Position numbers and translations under genes: made by a program | In this document: one piece after another, positions 9,343 through 22,111 of the stretch | Layout: the number at the start of each line of letters is the position of its first letter | How positions within the stretch are numbered: the stretch's first letter is position 1 | The notes under the pieces: model-generated | What the model saw: only the letters and a program-made list of their open reading frames with translations | What the model was told of the DNA's origin: nothing | Databases searched by the model: none | Origin: Sternotherus odoratus | Lineage: Eukaryota > Chordata > Testudines > Kinosternidae | DNA length: 64,000 nucleotides | Assembly (NCBI GenBank): GCA_032164245.1 | Contig: JAVMKO010000001.1 | Coordinates: 60,990,892 to 61,054,891, forward strand | Direction: 5' to 3'

Positions 9343-12083
9343 AGGCAAGAAAAGAAGTTGGGGGGGGGGGGGTTTCTGTGTAGTGATTCTCAATTCTTCA
9401 GCTAGATGTTTCACTTTTTCTTTATTGTAGTAAATGTTAATTTTTTGGCAGTCTCTCCCTCTAACTCAGGAAGCCTGGGAATGTTTAGTTTGCATGGATT
9501 AAGCAAATGATTAGATTAACTGAGAGGTTTGCTTTAGGTAATTTCAAGGTTTTGTAATTCTACTTTAAGTGCATCCTCTGCTTTAATTATTTGCATGATG
9601 AAAGAATTTAAATATTTAAAATCAAAGACCACAGGGCACATCAAAGAGTTTCTAAATCATTACTGAACAAAGTCTAGTATATACTGAATCTGTAATGCTA
9701 CATAAATGCCTAATTAAAATCACTTTAAAATATAGATTTTCAACACTAGATGAAAACTTTAGGAGAAAATGTATGGAAAAGGTACGTTTAACAGCGGAAT
9801 AAAGTATGTCAGTGTGATTTCGCACTGGGCTGGAGGGAATAGTAAATTAAAAGTTGTCATGGCACATGCTTTCTACTCATTCTTTATAATTTACATTCAT
9901 TAATAACTTATTATGTCTTATAGCTGTGATTTTTGGGAGAAGGAATAACAATATATTTCTAGCTTCAAGATGAAAGATTCAACATGCTGCATCTAATCCT
10001 CCCTGACTAAATGCTTTTGATTTCTACTTCTAAAAAAATGCTTTGAAAATATAAATATTTTCTGACCATCTCCTCTTCTCCTGGTTGGTTCTTCCAAAAT
10101 GGTTTGTCTCTTGACTATCCATTTCAGTATCTAGATGACTATACTATAAATGGTCTGATGTTATATTTATTGAGTTGCCCTGAACTCTTGCTTCCATCTT
10201 ATTCAATTTATATGCCATGTTAACTCTGGCGCTGAGCAACTAGTATAGCATCACTTAAAACTACATTCTTTAATGATCATATTGCCTTTGCAGCTAAATT
10301 GTTAACAATTCTTATATCATTTGCCCATTCTTAGTTAGGCTGAAGGAAGGTATAACTAATTTTTAAAAAATCCTGCATGAATAATCACTTATGTTTGGTC
10401 ACTTACACACACACAAACGGATATCTAGAGACAGGCGCGTGATAATACATGGCAGTACAGTATAATGATTTTATAGGCATAAATTTGCAGTGCTGAGATT
10501 TACTAATGAGTGAGTTATGTAGGTCATTCCAGCTGAGTGTGCATTATAATCTTTTTGTTCTGCAGCATACCACATATTGTGTTTATACCATATATTTTAG
10601 AGAAGTTATGTTTAGATAATTTATTTGTTTCATTTTTTGTATGGATGTCAAGTATTATTTTTCATATCCTCGTAACTATAGAGTCAATTTGCTTTAGTTC
10701 CCATATACAGAGGGGAGAAATGCTATTGCATTTTTAAACCCTCTTAAAGTTAACTTCAGTAACTATTTTATAAATCATGAATTCATTATTTTAAGGTCTG
10801 AGAGCTCACAACCTTCCATGAATCAAAATGTATGTTGTTTCTCACTGGTTAGCCTGGAATCTCAACTTGCCAGTGAGCAGAATGTATTTGTAGGCAAAGC
10901 AAGTCACACTATCAGACCATAAATTGTCACAAGTGTCATTTATTTCCAGCCCTTTGTCTTGAACCAGAGTAGATCTCTGCTTCTCTGTTTTCATCTGATC
11001 CATTTTTGAGGGTGGGCTAAAGGGGGAAGGAGAAATAAATTGTGAAAGATTCTAAATAGCTTCTTAAATATCAGAATTTGATATGTGGGAAACATAGAAG
11101 AAATAGAAGCAGTTTTGACATCTTCAGCTGCATGTTAGCATATGCAAAGTATCAATAGTGATTAGAATGTAAGTGAGTTCAAAGGTGCAGAATAACAGCA
11201 GTTTATTTCATGGTTCTGCTGTTTGTTCTGGTTATAGTAATAATGAAATTTAATCCATGCTTATATTGCCTGTATAAGTTTTATACATAAATGTGTGTGT
11301 TGCTTCAATATCTCAGTAGAGTGTGTTTGTATTGTTGGAGACATAGGGGGAGGGAAATTTTTAAAAAGTACAAATGACAGTTAGATATCCAAATCAATGA
11401 GAGTTGGGCACCTAACTTCCATTTGTGCTTTTTTTTAAAAAAATCTCCACCAGATTAATTTAAAAACTGAGGTTCTGATCACTTAGGATCGTTAATAAGC
11501 CAAAAGCACTCTTTGTATGGGCTCTTTTTGTAAAGACACTAATTTTGATTATTATATAGCATCCACCTGTGCCTAAAATTTCCCCTGCAGTAGTATGTGT
11601 ATTTACACAGAATACAGCAACCTCTAGAGTGGAACAGAGTAGTTTCTGAACATTGCACAGGAACATCACAGTTTAGGTCAGGAAGTACATTTTAAGCATT
11701 TGGAATTTAGGTAAGTTGCTTTAGAGACAGGGGCTAACATCCTTCTCTTGCAGAAATTGTGAGAGCTCTTTAAAAGTCATATTTGATCAGGATCTGAATT
11801 TTATTTCCCAGGACGACGACTTCACCTGAAAGTGACACCACAACATGATACCATTTTAACACCATGCCAGAGGACTCTTAGGGAAGCACATGCTAAGGAA
11901 GGCTGTGTCTTCACTGAAGAGAAGGTGTGTGTTTACCAAGATAGCTAACTGAAGAGAGCTGACTTGATGTATAATCCTATCAGAGACAAGGCACTCTAGT
12001 CTTTCCCTTAATGTAGCTTGCGGAGATCAATCACAGGTGGGTAGTTGACCTCTGTTAGCTACACCTGAGGTAAAAACTACTTA
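9343..12083. other. Long unique AT-rich stretch
   Basis: No recognised gene or bounded transposon, apart from a weak exon-like segment near 11812 described separately. Around 11350-11450 the text agttgggcacctaactt flanked by complementary A/T runs may be an old palindromic MITE. Confidence 0.45.
11812..11948 (+). other. Weak candidate exon
   Basis: A pyrimidine-rich acceptor-like site (gaattttatttcccag) ends at 11811. The frame starting at 11814 is open to a TAA at 11946-11948 (RRLHLKVTPQHDTILTP and onward). An alternative donor gaagGTGTGTG lies at about 11925. The other two frames stop early. I do not recognise the peptide. An open frame of this length occurs often by chance, so this is only a prompt for transcript checking. 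Confidence 0.2.
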
Positions 12084-12180
12084 TGGCTTGTCCTCACTAG
12101 GGTTTTGCACCAAGTTAGCTATCTCATATAAGTTAGCTACATATATATGTTACATCAAGTTAGCAACCTCTGGTCCAGAA
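12084..12180. mobile_element. Possible Harbinger-like MITE relic
   Basis: ggcttgtcctcactagggtt resembles the GGCTTGTCTACACT-type terminus of Harbinger MITEs, and the following gttagcta/tagctaac words are repeated and partly palindromic. No second terminus is clear. Confidence 0.3.
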
Positions 12181-12408
12181 GATGACTGACCCTGACCTAG
12201 CTTAGTTTGATTTTTAGCTGCAGGCAATGAACTAAAATTGATTTTAATGAAAGAGAGAAAATGTACTTGAGAGCCATGTGCCGATAGTGTAGTGAAGTTC
12301 TATTAAAAAAATATTGCAGGGAGAGCATAGCTTCATTTCTACTAATTACAGAAAGATTCATTCAGTTTCTAACATTATGTACAGCTTTCTTATCTTCTGA
12401 GGCCTATT

Positions 12409-12590
12409 TCCCTAGGCACTGGATGGGGACTCAGGAGACTTGGGGTTCTATTCCTGGCCTGGCTGTTGGGTAACCTTAAGCAAGTCACTTTGGCTTTCTC
12501 TGTCTCAATTTCCCCCATCAGTATCATGGGGATAACAGTTCCGACCTCCTTTATAAAATACTTTGAGATCTACTGATGTAGAGGTTTGGT
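12409..12590 (+). mobile_element. MIR-like SINE
   Basis: Contains the MIR/CORE-SINE landmarks in order: ttggggttctattcctggc, accttaagcaagtcacttt, gtctcaatttcccccatcag, tatcatggggataacagt and tttgagatctactgatg. The 5' tRNA-related part is not clear. It is an old, divergent copy. Confidence 0.75.
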
Positions 12591-14795
12591 TTTACTATAG
12601 TATGGGTGGTTCAGTAAAACTAAAATTTCATTTATTCATTTTGTTTCCCAAGAAAAGAGGTTTTCTCTTTCATAGAGAAAGAAATTGAATCTCTATACCA
12701 CTGCTATGCAAGATGTGCCCTAGAAGCCTGCTTTTACAAGGCTATGGACCAGTAAATCTTAATTATTGGCCAAAATCTATTTCAGTATATCTTAATTATT
12801 GGTCAGATTCACCTTGTTGAGGGTTATCAGCCTCTATGTTCTTGTTTCTGCCTTCTAGTAAAAACACTGTAATCTTTTGGAAGCCAGATTGATTCTACCT
12901 ACTACCAGGCAAGATTTGAATTATGACTCTGTAAATAGACTATCTTCCACTTTTAATGTAATCTTAATACATCTGTTCATCGAAGCAGCCTTCGCTATGA
13001 ACTCAGTATGGTTTTAGAAAACAGTACAGTGTGTGAGAGGCTGAAGTCCAGGAGGCTTTGTGAATCAAAGCTTGGGCCAAGATTATCAAAAGTGTCAACT
13101 CATTCAGTGACACTTGGTCACACATGAGTGATGGGGAAAATAAGGGCTTTATCCACAGCAATGAAGAAAAAGGGAAGCATTTGGAAAGAAAAATATGAAC
13201 TTCAAGTTTGACTACATTAAGTTTGAGCTCTTAGCAGGTCACCCAGGATGATGCATTTGGAAAGACAGTTAGATATAAAATAGGAGACTGAACAGTTGGG
13301 GAGAAATAGATGTGAGTCATAGATATACTAGTTCAACCCACATGTGGTCACCCAGAGATAAAGTTTAAAAGAAGGTGACCAAGGATTGAATGCTATGCGA
13401 AAGAGGACAGAGGGACCACAAAAGGAGATACCGGAGGAGTAGTTAGAAAGGTGAAAACCAAGAAAAGACAAGACCACAAAATCTAAAGTATATTAAGGAG
13501 CAGGGAGTAGACAATAATATCAAAGGCTGCAGAGCTGTCAAGGAGTATGAGGAATAGAGGCCCTAAGAGTGAGGTGGTTCAGAAGAGATCACTGGAACCC
13601 TTGGGGAAACAGTTTCAGTGAATGGGGGAGGACAGTGCCCATACTGGAGAGCATCTAGGACAGAATCCCAGGAAACAAAGTGGTTATAAGGAGATCTAAG
13701 GTGAAGGGGGCGAATAAGATGGTAGATAAAGAGACAGAGGTAAGGACTAAAAAAGAAATTTCATTTTATTTTTTAGAATGGGGACTATAGTAGCATGCTT
13801 GTACTTTGAGGGCAAGGAGTCAGAAGAGAAGGTGAGATTGTTGATAAGGAAGAGGGAGGGATAGCAGTATCAGCAAGGGAGTGCAACAGTCAGAAGAGAA
13901 TAGGGTCAAGGTAAGGTCATAAAAAGGTTGGTGGCAGCATGTGAAACACTTCAGTCAGCAGCTAAGAGAAAGAAAGAAAACACCAGAGGAGGGAGAAATA
14001 AACTCATGCCAGATTTTGTCAGTCTTCTCTTTAGAGAAGTCTGAAATAACTGAAGGGCAGAGTCAAAGGTGGCAAATAGGCATTGCAGTTATTGTCATCA
14101 GAGTCAATGAGGTATGAGAAATAGAGCCATTTGGTGAGGAGAATAGGTGTATTGAAGTGTGGGAGGACAAACTGAAGTCAAATTGAACTTATAGTTCATA
14201 TGAGTGAGATACCTAAGGTTTGGTCCATACTATATTTTCATTACAATTCCAAGTAGGACTTGATAGCACATATCGTAGGAATAACACTTCTAACCCATAG
14301 ATTCCTAGCAATAGCGTAGTCTTTTAAATGTTCAGCATTTAAAAGATTAACCATTTTGAAATACCACATTATTTTGTGTGTTATCAATTCATATTTGGGA
14401 CGGTACTGAAAATAAACTGCAGGCTAAATCCTGTTCAGTCAAATAGTCCCATAGACTAGTTAAGTTAAAAGAGCACATTGTATGTTAAGGGTGTAGGTAA
14501 GTATTGATCCACTCAGCCCATCCAACAGCCATTGGGAAGGAACACACCCTGCTTAACAGCACACAGACCCAGTAATGTTATTGAAAATGTAAGAACGTGT
14601 CCATCCTCTTCTTATTCTTTTTCCCACTTCTTCCTTCTCCAGTCACCACTTGTGACAGCATAGAAATGCATCTTCTCCCTTCTCTTAGATATGTCATACT
14701 ATTCCTTTTTCCAATTTAGGTATTTTTCTATAATTTGAGCAGTAATTTTTAAAGATCAATGCATGCTATGATCAAGCCCCCTTTTCCTTTTCCTT
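12591..14795. other. Long unique stretch, purine-rich in the middle
   Basis: No gene or repeat boundary recognised. 13400-14150 is notably rich in A and G on the plus strand (many gagga, aggag and aaag words), which gives long stop-containing frames and no protein similarity that I recognise. Confidence 0.45.
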
Positions 14796-14968
14796 TAAAT
14801 GCTGGACATATGCAGAGCTTTTGAAGCCTTTCATCATAAAATAACTTTTTAATTCCCAGATAAGCCCTCCAGCTCTCCTTTGCATCCTTTCAAGAACAGG
14901 AATGTACTTAAAGTTGGAGTCCAGGACTGGACATGACATTCCAAGTGTAGCATACACGGTAATGTTTG
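14796..14968 (-). mobile_element. CR1/L3-type LINE fragment, antisense
   Basis: The minus strand reads NFKYIPVLERMQRRAGGLIW, the characteristic LERMQRRA region near the C-terminus of CR1-clade ORF2. The fragment is interrupted at its 5' side by the pogo-like element. Confidence 0.65.
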
Positions 14969-14970
14969 TA

Positions 14971-15786
14971 CAGTAAAACCTCGATTTAACGGACTTCGGA
15001 TGCAACGGCCAAAATTTCTGATCCATATCAGACTGCGACCCCTCCCAGCTGCGGCCCTGGTCCCCTTCGCAGGCGGCTGGCTGCTGGCTCCCGGCTGCCG
15101 CCCCAGTCCCAGCCGCTGGCGGGCTGGCGGGCTGGCTGCCGGCTCCCGGCTGCCGCCCCAGTCCCAGCCGCTGGCGGGCTGGCGGGCTGGCTGCCGGCTC
15201 CCAGCTGCTTCCCCGGTCCCAGCCGCTGGAGGGCTGGCTGCCGACTCCCGGCTGCCACCCAGATCCCAGCAGCGGGTGGTCTGGCTGCCGGCTCCCGCCC
15301 CGATCCCGGCAGCGGGCGGTCTGGCTGCAGGCTCCCGGCTGCCGCCCAGATCCCGGCAGCCGGCGGGCTGGCTGCCGGCTGCCGCCCCGATCCTGGCAGT
15401 GGGCAGTCTGGCTGCCGGGTCCCGGCTGCTGCCCCGATCCTGGCAGCAGGCGGGCTAGCTGCCGGCTCCCAGCTGCCGCCCGGGTCCCAGCAGCAGGTGG
15501 GCTGGCTGCCAGCTCCCGGCTGCCGCCCTGGTCCCAGCCGCTGGCGGGTTGGCTGCCGGCTCCCGGCTGCCGCCCGGGTCCCAGCAGTGGGCGGGCTGGC
15601 TGCCAGCTCCCGGCTGCTGCCCAGGTCCTGGCAGCAGGCGGACTGCGGAGCTGCCGCCCCGACCCTGTGGCGGGCGGGCTGCTGCTCCGAGAGCTTGTTT
15701 TTTTTAAAATTTTATTAAATAACAGACTTTTTGATTTAACAGACACCCCCTCGCCCGAATTAGTCCGTTAAATGGAGGTTTTACTG
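14971..15786. mobile_element. pogo/Tigger-like element with minisatellite
   Basis: Ends CAGTAAAACCTCGATTTAAC and gttaaatggaggttttactg are inverted repeats flanked by TA on both sides. Subterminal text ggacttcgga at the left and actttttgatttaacagaca at the right are shared with the copy at 24819. The interior (15040-15690) is a GC-rich array of roughly 50-bp units with ggctggctgccggctcccgg and gccgccc. Long open frames on both strands come from this array. No transposase (DDE) coding is seen. Confidence 0.9.
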
Positions 15787-16650
15787 TACCTTGCATCTGT
15801 GGGTTGTTTAGCCTTCTGGTACCAACTGGCCCTGTTCTGGGGGAAGACTTCAGCCTTTCCATACTGGACTCTATACTCCGTCACCTTTGCTTTCCCTCAG
15901 TGGAAGCCTGTGACTACTTCACTATCAACACCCAATTCAGTTTAGATTAAACAAAAAAATAGTATTTATTGGGAACTAACAGAGCGCACAGAAAACAGCA
16001 AATAAAAAATAACTAAAATGTGTACCTTCCAAATGGGTCCCCTACAATATGAACCTAAAAGCTAGTGTGACAAGTATGAGTTACAGAAGAAGATTTCAAG
16101 ATTTCTTTGTCTGTACCTTTACCTGTCTGAGATACTGAACTCCCAGGAGTGGTATCTCTTCAGAGAAAGCAGTGTTTTGAGTCATGGGAAATCTAGCCCA
16201 CATGTGGTAGATGATTCCTGCAAACTCAATTTGTCAAAAGATGGGTTTCTCTTGTGATATCATATGAAAAATATATCTGCTTTTATTGCAGACCCATGTG
16301 ACATTGAGTGTACAAAGCTGACTACCTTCCTTCCTCTTGGATCATCCCGATTTTACTTTAATATGTACCATTATATCTTCCTTATTATTCCAGTTCATAT
16401 ATAGTCATACTCTATTACCCTGTTTCTGAGTAAATAAAATGGTGTAAAATTTAATCATCTCTTCAAGTTGCCTATCTAAAAATTGACAGGAATGCCATTT
16501 CTGCTGCTGAAAAGGTAAATGATTGCCAATTTTTTATCTGCTTTATGTAAGGAAACCTTAAGCTCACAGAACTGTAGAGATTTAAACTCTTAAAATCATA
16601 TGTACAGTTTTTTCCAAGAATTAAAAATTGGAGAGGCTGAATATAGCCTG
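15787..16650. other. Unique or very old repeat sequence
   Basis: Nothing firm. The A-rich stretch around 15945-15975 ahead of tttattggg could be the antisense of an LTR polyadenylation region, but no boundaries are visible. Confidence 0.4.
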
Positions 16651-16654
16651 CAAC

Positions 16655-17057
16655 ACGAGGATTTGTTTTAATGTAACCATTATTTCTTTTGATTCATAAC
16701 TAATCCCTTTCCTTATGCATCCTAAGATCTTTCTAGCCTTTCCTTTAACAGTTGTCACACTCTGGTATTCTATCTTCAAATGATCACATACTGTTTTCAG
16801 CAGTGTTACCTGAAATGTAGGCTATAGACTTGTATTGCTTTTTGATTTGCTTTCCCCAGGTGCATAACACTTATTAACCTTACGTGTTATAATTTTTTTG
16901 TTTGGCCCATATTCCTGTCCTATTTAAATCCCCTTCTTGGTCTGGCAATGTCTCCCCTGCTAGCCACCTCCAAGACACCTCTCATCTGAAAATTTTATCA
17001 TTATTCATTTCAAATCCTTTTCTAAATCATTAATATGAACATTAAACAAATTGGCAT
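16655..17057 (-). mobile_element. Old CR1-clade LINE, antisense
   Basis: On the plus strand the order of words ttatgcatcctaagatcttt, ctttccccaggtgcataaca, cttggtctggcaatgtctcc and atcattaatatgaacattaa follows the reverse complement of the CR1/L3 RT C-terminal half. No open frame survives. The assignment is by resemblance and is less certain than for the younger CR1 copies. Confidence 0.55.
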
Positions 17058-18963
17058 ATGTGTTAACAGTTCAAATTCAGCCCAAGCCTGTAGTGGCTGA
17101 AAGTCATTATCGGCTGATGTCTGCTTGGTGGTTTATTTGAAGTGAGCCATTTGTTACTCCATTTCTCCAGTCCAGTGTGAACAGCAGCATTTTTGACCTT
17201 TTATACTGTCGTCTTGTGAGATAATTTATCTCGATTTTAGCTCTGTATTTGATAAAGTAAGTCAGGAGATCTCCCTTTATCTGGTTAGTTACTCCATCAA
17301 ATACTGTGGCTGTTGTTGCAGATTGGATAAGTTTGGTCTGTAGTAATATCAAGCACAGGAGTAATCACTGTACAAGTTCTAGATTAAAATATGCAATAAT
17401 AGACATACACATTAGTGATCCTTAATGATTCCATCCTCCTGGTAACTGGAATTAAAGCTTAGTTTTTTCATATATGTTATGAAATATGTCCATAAGTATT
17501 ATGTCTGCCTGTAAATAACATTGTTCATATTTAAACAGCTGTTGTGTCTTCAGCTGAGTTTCATTTATGCTGGTTATAATTGCAGTGCTGTACAAAATAG
17601 CTATTCTATTTTAATTTAAAGCCTGACATATGAGTAACTTTAAAAGTAAATAGAGACAGGTTTTTCAAAATCAGAATCAATTTAAGTATTAACTCACAAT
17701 AGCAGTGGTGGAAACATGGGACTGCGGATTCATACATTTAAAGTAAAAAATACATTTATAAAATCCATGAGTACTTGCAAAGATGCATTATGCTTTATTA
17801 GTATGACTTGACTTTGGAACTGGAAATACTGTTTCCTGAAGAAAAGTGTAAAATTTTGTCTTTTACTTAATATGAGTCATTTTCTTTGATTGCAACTGTT
17901 GTAAGTGCTTAACAGTGTCAGCTTTTTATATTTCTGCACATGCTTGGGATTTTAAATGTCAGTAGTCACCGGTAAAATCTGGCACCTTTGCCACTCTATG
18001 GCAGCACAATCAATAACTGTCAAATATTCCTTAATTTTCAAGAAAGCAAGCTTTTACTAATTCCACTGGGGAAAAATCAATTAAAATAGCCCTTTACTTT
18101 CTCATAAATATGTAACTTACTCACTTTCTGTCTCTGTCTCTACCCATTTGGGCTTCTTTCCATCCTCTTTGCAACACACCTTTGTTTTCCTTAAAACAGG
18201 AAAAAATCCTCCTCTAATTTACTCCCTTGTTTCCATCTGCTTCAAAACTCATTGAGTGGTTTCCTTTTACTTTTGTGGCCTTCTTCCATTTGTTCCCCTG
18301 TACTTTGGCTTTTACTCCTTTTACTCCCCAGATTAATCTTTAAGCCTTAGAGAAGTGCCTTTTCTTTGTCCTTCTGAAATACCATTCAAGTTTGGGTGAA
18401 TTACACACTATCAAATTACCATTTCCCTTCTGTTGTGTGCTTTGCCCAGGAAAATGTTGGCAGTCTGCCAATATCATTGAACATTCTGGGGCAAGGTTCA
18501 AATTGCCACCAAAAGCTGCAGCACATGGCTGTATTTTCCAGTGCCCTGTTGTTTTTTAAAGGTTTAGCACTCCAGAGTGTGAGGTCCTGGCAGCCATTCA
18601 AGCCATGCATTTTTGTGTGCTGTGTGTTCATGGTTTGATCCTTGACAAATTTCAGTAAAATGATCCAATGTGGAATAGTTTAACCTGATCTGGGAGTGTC
18701 GGGCACACACTACTGGGAATGCCTGAAAGTTGCTGAGGCAGCTGTAGCTGGGGGTGAGAGCCAGCTGGACTCTGCCCAACCACCTGTCCCTAAACCCAGC
18801 ACATGACCTCAGTAAAAGTACCATGGGATGGGAGAAGAGAGAACAGTGCCCAGGCCTCCTCCTCCCACATCACCGGTTAGATCAAAAACTGGGCACCAAA
18901 GCCTATCTTCCCACCTTTCCAATTTGGTATGATAATCTTCACCTATGGCTAGCTAAAGCAGTT
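17058..18963. other. Unique AT-rich stretch
   Basis: No recognised gene or repeat. Overlapping open frames on both strands at 18396-18824 show no family resemblance. Confidence 0.5.
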
Positions 18964-19034
18964 TGTTGTGTAGTTCAGTGGTTGAACTCTGTACCGCAGT
19001 ATGAAAGATTCAGGGTTTACATCCTTTTCATGTA
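18964..19034 (+). mobile_element. tRNA-derived SINE head or tRNA pseudogene
   Basis: An intact RNA polymerase III A-box TAGTTCAGTGG (18971-18981) is followed 32 bases later by a decayed B-box GGTTTACATCC (19014-19024; 8 of 11 match the GGTTCGAATCC consensus). The spacing fits a tRNA. The acceptor stem does not pair, so it is not a working tRNA gene. A short A-run follows at about 19062. Confidence 0.45.
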
Positions 19035-19310
19035 CAGTTACATGTAATTTGTTTTTTACTTTAAAAAAAACCTGAAGAAATGACATTTAAAAATATGTTA
19101 AAAGAACATTATTGAGGTTGCAAAGTCAAGCATTCAAAAATTTAGGAAATGTGAGTATTTAGGTAGCCCCTGCAACCTGAATTATCTCACTGATGAATAT
19201 ACATTGTGGTAGAATCTTAATTACATGCTCATATACAGATATTTTTGTTCTGTAGAGTCCTTGCCTCACTCAGTGCATAGGATGGAGGCACAAGTTGGCA
19301 GAATTAAGGT

Positions 19311-19764
19311 TGCACAAGCAACCTTAAACTGGCTTGTCAAAGAGGGAGCAGGGCCAGTGTATCTGTGCCACATCAGTTGGACAGGATTAGGCTTTATAAG
19401 CGGGCACCTGGGCCTAGAGAAAAGGAATGTCCAGTGAGCCAGCACTAGGAAGCTGCAGGATGGCCAGAATCCCCTGAGATGGTAGGCTGTGAAAACCTGA
19501 GAGGACCTGTTCTGAAAGGGGAATCCACAGAGAAAGGCCCTGAGTGGCGGCGGGGAGGAGGAAGGGAGAGTTCCTCAGGGAAGAAGGCAGAAGAGTTCCC
19601 TGAGTGGGGATGGAGTCAGAGTCTGTGCTGTAGAAGGGAAAAATTCCCTGAGTTGAACTGAAACTGCTTGTTCTGTTTAAATTTGATGTAGTAAATCTGA
19701 CTCAAAAGACTCTGAGTGTGGCAGTATCTTCGGGAGCTGGGGAGGAGCCTTGTCTAGTTATACA
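19311..19764 (+). repeat. 5' LTR of gypsy-like element
   Basis: Begins near tgcacaagcaaccttaaact and ends gtctagttataca. It aligns with the 3' LTR over gattaggcttta (19387-19398) and over gactctgagtgtggcag to ggagctggggaggagcc (19700-19750). It is longer than the Helitron-free 3' LTR (about 454 against 331 bp), so one copy has an indel. The left edge is approximate. Confidence 0.55.
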
Positions 19765-19782
19765 TGGTGGAGAATGTGGGCA
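19765..19782 (+). other. Primer-binding-site position
   Basis: tggtggagaatgtgggca starts exactly after the LTR end. TGG directly after the LTR is the usual start of a retroelement primer-binding site. I cannot name the matching tRNA with confidence. Confidence 0.45.
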
Positions 19783-21505
19783 GGCAATTGGTCCCTGGAA
19801 CTGAGAAGAAATTGAAATTTAGGTTTGACTGATATCCAATTTGAATGACCAGGAATTGATGGAGCTGAAGAAAGACGGAAGCCTGCTTTGCTAAAGGCAG
19901 ATCCATCCTCACAAGTTGGTGCATGGAAGAATGGCAGCAACTGCAGGAGTTCCTGCTCCAGTTTCCGTGGGTGGCCAGATGACTAAAGCAGCAGGAGGAG
20001 GTGCAGCTTGATCTACAGAAGTGACTATCTATGAGGCCCAAAGGAGGGAATGTTTTGCCTCAGGGCAAGAAGGACATATAAGAAGCATTTGTCCCTATGT
20101 GAACTGTGATTTTAAGATGGACTCAACTGTTCAGAGCATAGAAGAAACAGGAGAGTCCTAGTGAGTCAGAGCAGACTGGTTCAATATTGAAGGGCAGATG
20201 GCAGCTGCCAGAGAACGGGGGACTGGAGAAGTCCCAGAGGGCAGCAGGCAGAGGCTGAAGGCAGGAGAGCAGTCAGGGTTTGCTGGCTCGTGTCTCCAAG
20301 CCAGTGAGCCAGGGGTGAAGGCAGGAGGAGCTTGCTAGCTTTCCAGCCCTGGAGATGATGGTAGGTAGTAGAGAGGCTGTGAAGGTTCCCATTGGGGGTT
20401 GCACTCTAGCTGTAAGGACTGATGCTGTGAAAAGGAGAGCACTTCACTTAAACCAGGGCATGGTGAGGGATGCTGGGACTATGCTAGAGAGCCCAGGTAA
20501 AGGCAGAGTGGTACAGAGGAACGGAAGCTTATGGTGGAGGTGAAACACACTGAATAGCAGAGGCCCAGACAGGCCTTTGCCTGATCATTGTGTAGCAGGG
20601 ACCAAGAGGGCCTCAGAAGAACAGAGTCTGTGAGGAGAGCACAGGTATGGGGATTGCAGGAGAAAATGGATGCTCTAACACTAAATGCAGGAGCACACCA
20701 CTGAGAGGGGAGGGGAGGCAAGCTCTGTTCTTTGTGGAGGAAAAGCCCTGGGTGGAGCTTACTGCTTCTGAACAGTTCTGGCAGCGAGCCCTAAAAGGGA
20801 AGGAGTAGCTGAAAGAAATATGAGAGTTGAAGTTACAGGTTGAGCTCCTGGAGGATGAGTGGGATTTGAAATATATCCAGGGTTTGCAAGAGGTGCTCCA
20901 AGGGAGATGAGTTATTCTTTGAAATCAGCCAGCTGAAGGGAAAGCTGGAGCAACTTCAGTTATAAAAACACACTGGTAAGGCCAGAGAAAGGGATGACTC
21001 TCTATTGGTGGTGCTCTAGTATGGGTATGAACTACAATGCTAGCATAAAACCCAGAATGGCAGGGACTGGGGACTTGTTCCCTCTAGGACTGTTTTTTTT
21101 TTTGGGGGGGGGGAGGGGTCAAAACTGGGGGGGCGGAATCCTCTGTGTCTGAATGTACATGGAATAACTGGAATAAAATATTGGTAGGAATGTGGGGAAA
21201 GTTTGATAGTCCACTTTGGGGAGAAGGATGGGTTTTTAAATGTTTACCCAAGGGGTTAGCGAAGCCTGAATGGGAAGGAGTGTTACAGGGTGACACTGGC
21301 CCTTTAAAAGGGAATAGGGCCAATCCGCCTTGCTGCATCAGATAGCCCAGATTAGGCTTTAAAAAAGAGCAGCTGGGGATGAGGGAGACCTGGTGAGTCA
21401 GAGCTAAGAAATAGGACTGCCAGGGTCCTCTGGGAGGGAAAGTAGTGAGACCCTAAGAGGTAAAGTAGAGATGAAGAATTGTTTGTTGTTGTTATTTATT
21501 ATTTA

Positions 21506-21751
21506 CTAGCTGAAATACTCGGCGTTGCTCGGAGTATTTGTAATTGGAAACTGGGATGTTGCTCGGGTATTTTCCTTTAATCTTCTTTGGCATTGTTCGG
21601 CTGTTTCTGTGGCCCTGGACTGATAATTTCGTATTCTATTATTATGTAGCCGTTTCTCACGTTTTTCAGAAGTCTCATTTTGTCTCATTAATTTCATTCT
21701 CTTGCATTTAGATGTGGTTTCTCCGATACATTTTTGCTTTTTACGCGGCAT
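21506..21751 (-). pseudogene. Truncated Helitron protein, N-terminal remnant
   Basis: From an ATG at 21751 the frame reads MPRKKQKCIGETTSKCKRMK and then a basic, repeated-unit segment (RQNETSEKREKRLHNNRIR, ATETAEQCQRRLKENTRA). Short repeated blocks of the form xxETxEQRxxRLxxxR are typical of the N-terminus of the large Rep/helicase protein of animal Helitrons. After about 60 residues it runs into the element's 3' terminal sequence and stops at the CTAG end. The HUH nuclease and helicase domains are deleted, so it cannot act in transposition. The similarity is from pattern recognition and was not searched. Confidence 0.55.
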
Positions 21752-22108
21752 AACGAATGGGGTTCTTTTTAAGAAAAAAACAGTGTATTTAATTATGTTT
21801 GCGCTACACAACACAAAGCTCTCCGGTTATCTGTATTATTACATCATAACTATGTCACAGACAACAGCATGTGTTAACCTGCTGCCCAGATGATGTTATG
21901 TGAGCTGTGTAGTTGATGTTAATGAGCTTTAAAGAATTTCACCCCTAGGGGGTGTCAGAGGTGAGATTTTAAAAATTTTCAATTCTTACCCTGATTAGGA
22001 CCCTAAAGCCTATAACTGTACCAAATTTCAAGTATCTAGTGGAAACGGTGTGGAAGTAGTAAGGGAACATACATACACACACACTCACACCATTTGACTT
22101 TTATATAT
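21506..22108 (-). mobile_element. Helitron copy B
   Basis: The plus-strand left end CTAGCTGAAATACTCGGCG (21506) is the reverse complement of a Helitron 3' terminus, with CTAG and a GC-rich hairpin. The right end cttttatatat (to about 22108) corresponds to the TCTATATATATAAAAG start seen in copies A and C, but lacks its outer bases. It abuts copy C directly, so the two lie in tandem. It lacks the minisatellite and keeps protein-coding sequence instead. Confidence 0.75.
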
Positions 22109-22111
22109 TTA

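Noticed and set aside
14772..15746. 324-residue open frame, minus strand
   Set aside because: Most of it reads through the GC-rich array of the pogo-like element. Only the short LERMQRRA part is a real relic, of CR1 origin.
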